This document shows positions 5,844 to 10,478 of a DNA stretch of 10,478 bases, piece by piece. Numbering within the stretch: position 1 is the first letter of the stretch; the number at the start of each line of letters is the position of its first letter. Position numbers and translations under genes: made by a program. The notes under the pieces are model-generated. The model was not told the origin of the DNA and did not search any database. It saw nothing but the letters and a program-made list of their open reading frames with translations. Source of the stretch: Micromonospora sp. WMMA1363 (GTDB lineage: Bacteria; Actinomycetota; Actinomycetes; Mycobacteriales; Micromonosporaceae); assembly GCF_030345795.1 (NCBI RefSeq), contig NZ_JAUALB010000003.1, positions 1 to 10,478 on the forward strand, in the 5' to 3' direction.

Positions 5844-6374
5844 ATGGGACAGCCGAGGTGGACCAGCACCTCCGACCAGTACCTCAACCCCGTCGCCGGC
5901 GACGCCTGGACAGCCGACGCGGCCACCCGCGGACAGCAGGGCAGCCAGCGCGTCCTCAACGTCGAGACGATCCCAGCCCCAGCCGACATCGCCGAGCACC
6001 TCGGCGTCGCCCCCGGCTTCTCCATCGTCGCCCGCCGCCGGCTCATCCTCGCCAACGACCTACCCGTAGAGGTCGCCACGTCATACTGGCCAGCCAGCCT
6101 CGCCGCCATGACCGCCCTCGCCCAGCCAGCAAAGATCCCCGGCGGCGCCGTTCGGTTCGTCGCCGAACTCGGCTACACCCCAACCGAGGTCCGCGAGGAC
6201 GTCACCACCCGATGGACCACCCCGTACGAGCAGACCACGATGGCCATGCAGAAGCCCGAGCCGGCGCTGATCCTCACCCGCATCCTGCTCGACGACACCG
6301 GCCAGCCCTACCAGGTCGACGTCAACGTCATGCGCGCCGGCCAGCACATCCGCTACGTCCGGCAGGCAGGCTGA
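5844..6374 (+). CDS. UTRA-domain protein lacking an HTH (GntR/HutC ligand-binding half only, 176 aa)
   Basis: ATG 5844 follows AGGGAG with an 8-base spacer. The product starts MGQPRWTSTSDQYLNPVAGD and goes straight into a UTRA-like fold: GQQGSQRVLNVETIPAPADI, LGVAPGFSIVARRRLILAND, LPVEVATSYWPASLA, and the final TGQPYQVDVNVMRAGQHIRY. No winged-helix precedes it, and no in-frame upstream sequence could supply one. It aligns by eye, segment for segment, with the UTRA half of the full regulator that follows two bases after its TGA (for example RGQQGSQRVLNVETIPAP against RGQRGASQLLDVGEHPAP). The pair probably arose by duplication. UTRA domains bind small effectors and dimerise; this one may therefore be a non-DNA-binding partner that modulates the GntR protein. 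Translation of the two is likely coupled. Confidence 0.8.
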   Translation: MGQPRWTSTSDQYLNPVAGDAWTADAATRGQQGSQRVLNVETIPAPADIAEHLGVAPGFSIVARRRLILANDLPVEVATSYWPASLAAMTALAQPAKIPGGAVRFVAELGYTPTEVREDVTTRWTTPYEQTTMAMQKPEPALILTRILLDDTGQPYQVDVNVMRAGQHIRYVRQAG

Positions 6375-6376
6375 CC

Positions 6377-7132
6377 GTGACCGCCCGCGACCCCCGACCC
6401 CGCTCTCACCAGATCGCCGCCGAACTTCGAGCCGTCATCATGTCCGGCGACCTCGCCCCGGGCGCGAAACTGCCCTCCACCGCCGAACTCATGGACCAGC
6501 ACCGCACCCACGGTGCCACCATCCAGAACGCCCTCGGCATCCTCAAGGCCGAGGGCTACCTCGAAGGGCAGCCCGGTCGCGGAGTGTTCGTCCGCCCCAC
6601 CCAGCAGCAGACCATCACCCCCGCCGACTACAGCACACCGTCGACGCCCGGCCAGCCGTACGCATGGATCACCGCCGCCGCGGACCGCGGCCAGCGCGGC
6701 GCGTCGCAGCTCCTCGACGTCGGCGAGCACCCGGCGCCCGTCCAGGTCGCCGCAGCGTTCGGCATCGACCCGGGCGAGCCGGTGGTGCGCCGACAGCAGT
6801 TGCTTACCCTCGACGGGCAGCCAGTCGAGCTGGTGTGGACCTTCTATCCGGTCGCCCTGGCCCGAGGCACTCCGCTCACCGCGCGGCGACTCATCAAGGG
6901 CGGCGCCCCAGCGGTGCTCGCCGAACTGGGGGTGGAGCCGGCATCCATCGAGGACGTTATCTCCACCCGCCCCCCGACGTCTGAGGAGTTCGTCGCCTTG
7001 GCGCTGCCTACCGAGGTGCCGATCCTGCGTACGTTCCGGGTGGTCGTGGCCGCGACCGGAGATGTCGTGGAGTGCCAGCTGATGGTGAAGGCGGGGCATC
7101 GACACGAGGTGCGCTACCGATGGCCGGCGTGA
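6377..7132 (+). CDS. GntR/HutC-family transcriptional regulator (251 aa)
   Basis: GTG 6377 starts two bases after the TGA of the UTRA-only gene; the much longer open frame upstream is only the shadow of that gene. Residues ~8-70 are a GntR winged helix: SHQIAAELRAVIMSGDLAPG, then KLPSTAELMDQHRTHGATIQ, then NALGILKAEGYLEGQPGRGV. Residues ~90-247 are a UTRA domain ending CQLMVKAGHRHEVRYRW. Full length is normal for HutC-type members. In actinomycete plasmids and AICEs, GntR proteins of the KorSA/KorA kind repress transfer and replication genes; the direct repeats at 5744-5806, between this unit and the transfer operon, are the obvious candidate operators. The effector is unknown. A strong hairpin lies 37 bases after the stop. 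Confidence 0.9.
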   Translation: MTARDPRPRSHQIAAELRAVIMSGDLAPGAKLPSTAELMDQHRTHGATIQNALGILKAEGYLEGQPGRGVFVRPTQQQTITPADYSTPSTPGQPYAWITAAADRGQRGASQLLDVGEHPAPVQVAAAFGIDPGEPVVRRQQLLTLDGQPVELVWTFYPVALARGTPLTARRLIKGGAPAVLAELGVEPASIEDVISTRPPTSEEFVALALPTEVPILRTFRVVVAATGDVVECQLMVKAGHRHEVRYRWPA

Positions 7133-7168
7133 GTGGGTGACGGTCGCGTCGAGGGCGACTACCCGTTG

Positions 7169-7193
7169 CGGGTGGCCGCCCTTTTGCCACCCG
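7169..7193 (+). terminator. Hairpin terminator after the GntR gene
   Basis: CGGGTGGC (7169-7176) and GCCACCCG (7186-7193) form a perfect 8-bp stem with a 9-base loop that contains TTTT. It lies 37 bases past the GntR stop. No U-tract follows, which is common for actinomycete terminators. Confidence 0.6.
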
Positions 7194-7570
7194 GCGGCGA
7201 ATGCGTAGATGGTGGCAGTTGTCTGCGATGCACTGCTGGTCGTGATAGTCAGATAGCGGACAGGCAGCCGATCAGGCGTCGGCTATGTCCGACATCGATG
7301 CAAGATCCCCGCGAGTTCCACGACACCTAATACGTGTGTACGACTTGCATAACGTGAATTTGAAGAGCAGATTAAATCCCCTGCACAGAGATCCGCACGG
7401 CAGTCCCATCCGTGGGACCGCCACCAACCCGGGGGAGGTGGCCACCATCCAGCAGTCACACTCTCCATAGCAGACCGGGGACCGCACCGCCAGCGGCAAC
7501 CCTCGGGAGGCCGGCGCGCACCCCCGTCCGACCTCCGATCATGCCCCTCCCCAATCTCACCTGATCGGAG
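7194..7570. other. Non-coding stretch with an AT-rich island and small hairpins
   Basis: No open frame here has convincing codon use. An AT-rich island (about 7325-7378), unlike its surroundings, includes TTGCAT and GATTAAAT and may hold a promoter for the 108-aa gene or a small RNA. Downstream, GGCAGTCCCA (7399-7408) pairs with TGGGACCGCC (7413-7422) with one mismatch. GCCACC (7420-7425) can pair with GGTGGC (7437-7442), next to the palindrome GGTGGCCACC (7437-7446). A structured leader or RNA is possible, but nothing recognisable is seen. Confidence 0.4.
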
Positions 7571-7897
7571 ATGACCCGCACCGTGCTCCACAAATGCTGG
7601 ATGATCACCCTCGGTAGGTTTGCCGGACTCATCACCGTCGCGCTCTTCGCAGCACTTATGATCATCGTGCTCAGCCCCGAAGCGACCCACACGCCCAGAC
7701 TCAGCCTGCTGTTCGTCGGCGTGCTGCTCCTCGGCTTCACCTCCGCCGCACTCCTCGCGGCCGGCCATATCCGTCTCTGGCTCACCGAGTCCGGAGACAA
7801 GCGCTGGTGGTGCGGCTACAGCGCCGCCGTCAAGGACCTCACCGACCGCGGCAGGCTGGACCTGTCCGAGCCAGCAGGCCCCAGCCAGCGCGGATAA
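7571..7897 (+). CDS. Two-span membrane protein (108 aa), function unknown
   Basis: ATG 7571 is preceded directly by CGGAG, leaving no normal spacer, so initiation may be leaderless or at the internal ATG 7601 (MITLGRFAG). Two hydrophobic segments are clear: FAGLITVALFAALMIIVL and LSLLFVGVLLLGFTSAALLA, joined by a short polar loop (SPEATHTPR). The C-terminal ~45 residues are polar with a Trp pair (WLTESGDKRWWCGYSAAV) and should be cytoplasmic if both ends are inside. Third-position G/C bias supports coding. It ends only five bases from the integrase stop, in convergent orientation. No family recognised. It sits between regulator and integrase and might be an exclusion or maintenance protein, but this is only a guess from position. 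Confidence 0.55.
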   Translation: MTRTVLHKCWMITLGRFAGLITVALFAALMIIVLSPEATHTPRLSLLFVGVLLLGFTSAALLAAGHIRLWLTESGDKRWWCGYSAAVKDLTDRGRLDLSEPAGPSQRG

Positions 7898-7902
7898 GCC
7901 CG

Positions 7903-8841
7903 CTACAGGCCACCCATCACGTCCACGCGGTCGTACGCACGTCGGGCTCTGGCGGACCGGGCCGACCGACCGTAGTGACGCAGCATCTGTGATGATTCCC
8001 AGCCCGCCAGCTCCTCGAGATCACCCTCCGCGCCGCCGGCATCCAGCCAGCGGTGCGCGAAGGTGTGCCTGAACATGTGCGGGTGCACCCTGATCCCCAA
8101 TCGCTCTCCGCGGCGGGCGATCATCTGGTAGATGCCGGAGCGGGTCATCCCCCGTTCGTTCCGTCGCAAACCCAGCCACAAGGCCGGCAGGGCGGCAGCC
8201 TTGTGGCTGGCCCGGACCCTCTTGTACCGGTCGATCGCCTGGGCGCACTTGTGATCAAACTTGACCGTCCGCTGCTTGCTGCCCTTGCCCACGACGATTG
8301 CGGTTCGGTCCGCGACCGACACGTCGCCGACCTCCAGGCCCGCGAGTTCGGCGAGCCGGACTCCGGTGCAGGCGAACACTCGCAAGATCGCTGCGTCCCG
8401 ACGACTCTCAAGGTCGCGTCCCTGCTCGGCGTCCTTGACCAGGCGCTGCATGTCCTCCAGTTCCAGGACCGGCACGAGCTTCTCCCCCAACTTGGGGGCT
8501 GCGGGGGGCACGAACCGCTCGAACGGGTTCGGAAGATCCTCCTCCTCCGCGTACCACTTGCAGAATTGCTGGAGGCAGCGCGCGATGTTGTTGCGGTACG
8601 ACGCGGAGTAGCCCTGATCGTCGAGCCAGAGAAAGAACGCGCCGAGGTGCCCACGTGTGACACCCCCCCAGGACTGCACCGGCTTGTGTTGGATCAGCCA
8701 GCCGCCGAACCAGGACACGGCATCGGTGTACATCTCGCGTGTACGGGTGCTCTTGCCGCGTATCCGCAGCTCAAGGGCGAAGGACTCGATGAAGGGGCGG
8801 AGGTGGCCCGGGTCGGGCCGGGAATGTCTCACCATCGACAC
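7903..8841 (-). CDS. Tyrosine recombinase/integrase (XerC/D type, 312 aa)
   Basis: GTG 8841 has GAGGGGG upstream with a spacer of about 8 bases; ATG 8835 is an alternative. Residues ~12-105 form the SAM-like core-binding domain (FALELRIRGKSTRTREMYTD, ending with CLQQFCKWYAEEED). The catalytic domain is complete: Arg162 in TGVRLAELAG, Lys186 in VVGKGSKQRTV, His255/Arg258 in HPHMFRHTFAH, Trp281 in ELAGWESS in place of the second His, and nucleophile Tyr290 in MLRHYGRSAR. Such enzymes integrate and excise mobile elements at a specific site, with an excisionase for excision. The tRNA-Thr 3' fragment 134 bases upstream is the likely attachment core. No excisionase gene is evident between the regulator and the integrase. 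Confidence 0.93.
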   Translation of the reverse strand: MSMVRHSRPDPGHLRPFIESFALELRIRGKSTRTREMYTDAVSWFGGWLIQHKPVQSWGGVTRGHLGAFFLWLDDQGYSASYRNNIARCLQQFCKWYAEEEDLPNPFERFVPPAAPKLGEKLVPVLELEDMQRLVKDAEQGRDLESRRDAAILRVFACTGVRLAELAGLEVGDVSVADRTAIVVGKGSKQRTVKFDHKCAQAIDRYKRVRASHKAAALPALWLGLRRNERGMTRSGIYQMIARRGERLGIRVHPHMFRHTFAHRWLDAGGAEGDLEELAGWESSQMLRHYGRSARSARARRAYDRVDVMGGL

Positions 8842-8922
8842 ATGGTATGCCCCCTCATTCCTCTAAGCGAGTGCTGTGTGAGCGGCTAGGCAAGTCCGAT
8901 CCGGGCAGCCAGACAAAGTTTA

Positions 8923-8962
8923 AGGCCCGATGACCTTGGTGTTTTCCCAGGTCATCGGGCCT
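8923..8962. terminator. 14-bp perfect hairpin between integrase gene and tRNA fragment
   Basis: AGGCCCGATGACCT (8923-8936) and AGGTCATCGGGCCT (8949-8962) are perfectly complementary with a 12-base loop. The loop has TTTT on the plus strand. It lies 12 bases downstream of the CCA end of the minus-strand tRNA fragment, where a tRNA terminator is expected, and it would also insulate the integrase gene from outside transcription. Confidence 0.75.
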
Positions 8963-8974
8963 CTAAGTGGTACT

Positions 8975-9018
8975 TGGAGCCCCGGCCGGGATCGAACCGG
9001 CGACATCTCGCTTACAAG
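8975..9018 (-). other. 3' half of tRNA-Thr(TGT): attachment-site core
   Basis: On the minus strand from 9018: anticodon loop CTTGTAA (anticodon TGT), anticodon stem 3' strand GCGAG, variable ATGTC, T stem-loop GCCGG-TTCGATC-CCGGC, then the acceptor strand, discriminator T and CCA ending at 8975. The acceptor is one base short: the expected form is CCGGGGC after the T stem, but only one C of that pair remains beyond CCGGC. To the right there is no D-arm, and the 5' anticodon strand pairs at only three of five positions, so the 5' half is absent. Cores running from anticodon loop to 3' end are standard for AICE integration (as for pSAM2 in tRNA-Pro). Confidence 0.8.
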
Positions 9019-9033
9019 GCGTAGGCTATGTAC

Positions 9034-9071
9034 GCCAAGCAACCCGTGTTTACCAAGCTGGGCAGGCAAGC
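9034..9071. repeat. Three direct repeats next to the tRNA fragment, candidate integrase arm sites
   Basis: GCCAAGC (9034-9040), ACCAAGC (9052-9058) and GGCAAGC (9065-9071) share CAAGC, all on the same strand, just outside the core. A related AGGCAAGT lies at 8888-8895 on the other side of the core. Arm-type binding sites of tyrosine integrases often look like this, but the motif is short. Confidence 0.3.
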
Positions 9072-9558
9072 GACAACCGCATAGGCGAGATCTGCCTGAC
9101 ACGATGCCTGTCTATCCGACGCGGGCGGCGGCGTGACTCGACTGGGCGGCCGGTGCGGAACCGGAGGTACTGCACCACTCCCCACCTCTCGATCTCGGTG
9201 ACGTTCGGGTCCTGGAGGATCTCGATGACCTCCTCCACCGTGCGCGTCGAGGATCCGCGGCGGCTCCGGCCCGAGCCCCATCTCCTCTCGGGTGAGGTAC
9301 CGAGCGCGACGGCCGCCTCGCGAGGGTCGATGCCCACACGCGGCAGACTGCCCGCACCTGCCGGGGGTCGGGCGCTCGACCCGGCCGTCCTCCCGCGCAG
9401 GTACGTCGACCGCGACAGGCCGGCCCTCCTCGATGACGTCCCTCCTGCGTTCCAGCCTTTCGCCGCCGTCCCCACTCGGATGAGCTGCGCGAAGTCGCGA
9501 CCTCTCTGGTCCGGGAGACGGGCGCCATGCGGACACGGTAGGTCCCCTGATCGGACAT
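9050..9558 (-). pseudogene. XRE-like HTH repressor, broken by many single-base indels
   Basis: No single frame reads through, but joining frames gives a coherent protein: MSDQGTYRVRMAPVSR (ATG 9558), DQRGRDFAQLIR, KGW-ERRRDVIEE, AGLSRSTYLR, EDGRVERP, DPRQVRAVCRV, GIDPREAAVALG, YLTREEMGLGPEPPRILDA, then RTVEEVIEILQDPNVTEIER and WGVVQYLRFRTGRPVE. The segment DVIEEAGLSRSTYLR fits the helix-turn-helix of actinobacterial XRE-type regulators, and the GIDPREAAVALGYLTREEMG tail is one I associate with that group. About eight one-base gains or losses are needed in ~400 bases, with no internal stop caused by substitution. The true 3' end is uncertain (first stop of the last frame is at 9050). It faces the rightward genes across a palindrome-rich region, as a repressor should. 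Confidence 0.6.
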
Positions 9559-9640
9559 TGTCGTCGTCACACGTGACACGTGCCATCGGTGGTACGCGGT
9601 CCGGGGGAGTACTGGACGGCAGGTAGAGAGCGCGACATCG

Positions 9641-9660
9641 GGTGGTCATGGATGACACGG
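9641..9660. promoter_or_regulatory. Imperfect operator-like palindrome
   Basis: GGTCATGGATGACAC (9644-9658) matches most of the perfect palindrome at 9729-9750 with small differences. TACATT at 9661-9666 could be a rightward -10 element, although no good -35 is seen. It lies between the XRE-like gene and the rightward genes. Confidence 0.4.
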
Positions 9661-9728
9661 TACATTCGACCCAATGTCACGAGAGACTTCGAGCCGCCCC
9701 CTTGCGTCTACTTATGAGACGTGCATGA

Positions 9729-9750
9729 TGGGTGTCATGCATGACACCCA
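9729..9750. promoter_or_regulatory. 22-bp perfect palindrome, probable repressor operator
   Basis: The core GTGTCATGCATGACAC (9732-9747) extends by three matched bases each side (TGG and CCA), giving a perfect 22-bp dyad. Further TGTCA or TGACA half-sites occur at about 9574, 9652, 9674 and 9764. The palindrome overlaps the possible start codons of the rightward HTH gene, so binding would block initiation. Confidence 0.65.
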
Positions 9751-9989
9751 ACCTCCCCCCACAGTGTCACCGGCCGATACGTGGCGGTTGCGCTGGGAAC
9801 ATCGTCAGCAAACGGTGCACCGCGCTCGAGGCGCCACCGACGACGAGCGCGCCGCACTGATGGTCATCTCCCGCGCCACCCTCGACCGCTGGCGACGTGG
9901 CACCCACGCCGCCAGCAGCAAGCCGCGAACGCCGCGCCGCGAACGCCTCGGTCTCCCCCCGCGACGCCATGTGGGAGCGGGCCTCATGA
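9737..9989 (+). pseudogene. Small HTH protein, probably frameshifted
   Basis: The plus-strand frame has coding-like codon use from about 9765: ADTWRLRWEHRQQTVHRARG, then ATDDERAALMVISRATLDRW and RRGTHAASSK. The ISRATLDRWRRG segment looks like a recognition helix. The start is unclear: ATG 9737, ATG 9728 or GTG 9762 are in frame, the first two within or next to the palindrome, and no SD is visible. Near 9920-9930 the coding signal seems to move by one base, into a frame that reads ERRAANASVSPRDAMWERAS and stops at TGA 9987-9989. That stop overlaps the next ATG as ATGA, a natural operon junction, which argues that this is the original 3' end. As read without correction, the frame continues to 10030 with an arginine-rich tail. 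Role inferred: early regulator of the right-hand module. Confidence 0.45.
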
Positions 9990-10224
9990 ACGAGCAACTC
10001 CGCAAAGGACCGCGCCGCCGCCGGCCGTAATCGTGCCGGACTCCGCCGCGCCGCCCGTGCCCTCGACCCCCACAGCTACTGCCCCGCAGCGGCCCAACGC
10101 GCCTCAACCGCCCGCTTCGACGCCCAGGTCCCAGCCGAGATCACCGACCCCGCCGAACGGGGCCCGCCGCATCGGCCTACTCCGCCGCGCGCACATGGCC
10201 GACCTCGCCCACCACGAGCGCTAA
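9986..10224 (+). pseudogene. 78-aa protein interrupted by two single-base insertions
   Basis: ATG 9986 overlaps the upstream TGA. The coding signal reads MNEQLRK, shifts near 10004-10008 (AAAGG) to DRAAAGRNRAGLRRAARALD and then PHSYCPAAAQRASTARFDAQ and VPAEITDPAERG, and shifts again near 10161-10165 (GGGCCC) to RRIGLLRRAHMADLAHHER with TAA at 10222-10224. The span is 239 bases; removing two gives 237, exactly 79 codons, which supports the reconstruction. The product is Ala/Arg-rich, helical and probably cytoplasmic; ITDPAERxRR...LRRAHM resembles small hypothetical proteins of actinobacterial mobile elements, but I know no function. It stands directly before the BRO-N gene. Confidence 0.5.
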
Positions 10225-10245
10225 AGCCCGCGCGAGGCGAGCCGC

Positions 10246-10478
10246 ATGAGCGCCGTCCGGGTGTTCGCCTACGACGACACCGAGATCCGAACCGTTCTCC
10301 CGGCCGACGGAGACCCCTGGTTCGTCGCCGCCGACATCGCCCGCCCGCTCGGATATCGATGGCAATCCGACATGACCCGTCGCCTCGACGAGGACGACAG
10401 GGGTACGCGTTCAGTGCGTACCCCCATCCGGCCAGCAGGACATGACCGTGATCTCCGAGGCCGGCCTCTACGTTGCGA
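10246..10478 (+). CDS. BRO-N domain phage-type antirepressor, 5' part, with probable frameshift
   Basis: ATG 10246 is the first start after an in-frame TAA at 10222-10224; GAGG lies about 8 bases upstream. The product reads MSAVRVFAYDDTEIRTVLPA, then DGDPWFVAADIARPLGYRWQ and SDMTRRLDEDDRGTRSVRTP. The pattern VF-x(2)-D...VR...DG-x-PWFVAADIARxLGY is the classic start of BRO-N proteins. After SVRTP the frame becomes unlike the family, while the next frame reads SGQQDMTVISEAGLYVA, the expected continuation, so one base is probably extra near 10421-10427 (CCCCCA). The gene runs off the right edge. BRO-N proteins bind DNA and often act as antirepressors in phages and mobile elements. Beside an XRE-like repressor and its operators, it suggests a lysogeny-type switch. 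Confidence 0.8.
   Translation, partial: MSAVRVFAYDDTEIRTVLPADGDPWFVAADIARPLGYRWQSDMTRRLDEDDRGTRSVRTPIRPAGHDRDLRGRPLRC

Noticed and set aside
5858..6376. Long Arg/Pro/His-rich N-terminal extension of the GntR gene
   Set aside because: It is the shadow of the UTRA-only gene in the next frame; GTG 6377 gives a normal GntR start.
7283..7800. Minus-strand open frames over the 7194-7570 gap and the 108-aa gene
   Set aside because: His/Glu/Gly-rich composition is typical of antisense reading; the plus-strand product has clean membrane spans.
8053..8889. Long plus-strand open frame opposite the integrase
   Set aside because: It is a GC-bias shadow; the minus strand carries all tyrosine-recombinase catalytic residues and a good SD.
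8975..9050. A complete functional tRNA gene
   Set aside because: There is no D-arm or 5' acceptor strand and the anticodon stem pairs poorly, so only the 3' half is present.

Overview
The window is high-GC DNA with strong G/C third-position bias, GTG starts and purine-rich Shine-Dalgarno (SD) sites, as in a filamentous actinomycete. A Micromonospora-like host is my guess from the gene style, not something the sequence proves. The content is accessory: it looks like part of an actinomycete integrative and conjugative element (AICE) or an integrating plasmid, next to a second regulatory module that is phage-like or AICE-like.

Left part (1-5756). A leftward operon on the minus strand begins with a DUF6907-type protein and a 440-aa multi-spanning membrane protein with a basic tail. 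Then come a 22-codon microgene, a 43-codon membrane microprotein, two further small membrane proteins, a double zinc-ribbon protein, an FtsK/TraB-like DNA translocase and the start of another gene. Junctions are tight: GTGA overlap, a stop codon merged with an SD, gaps of 1 to 9 bases. This is the layout of a Streptomyces-type double-stranded DNA transfer system, with a TraB/FtsK pump plus small Spd-like membrane proteins. The 3' part of the 440-aa gene carries a dense array of GGWCC motifs at roughly 12-base spacing, the best candidate for an undescribed cis-acting site. Two hairpin leaders share the 11-mer GGGTTGGAGGC.

Middle (5744-7897). A divergent control region with short direct repeats separates the transfer operon from a rightward two-gene regulator unit: a UTRA-only protein lacking any HTH domain, followed after 2 bases by a complete GntR/HutC-family regulator. 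A hairpin terminator, a largely non-coding stretch with an AT-rich island, and a 108-aa membrane protein follow.

Recombination end (7903-9071). A complete tyrosine integrase on the minus strand is followed by a 14-bp perfect hairpin and the 3' half of a tRNA-Thr(TGT) gene, from anticodon loop to CCA, without its 5' half. This is an attachment-site core. The missing 5' half means the DNA to its right is not an intact attB flank: it is either a neighbouring element in tandem or the far end of the same element in circular (attP) form.

Right part (9050-10478). A leftward XRE-like repressor faces rightward genes: a small HTH protein, a 78-aa protein and a BRO-N antirepressor running off the end. 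A 22-bp perfect palindrome lies between them. These genes, and ftsK and the zinc-ribbon gene at the other end, are broken by single-base indels, often in G/C runs, while the encoded residues on both sides still look sensible. Read errors or recent decay could both explain this; the central 7 kb appears free of it.
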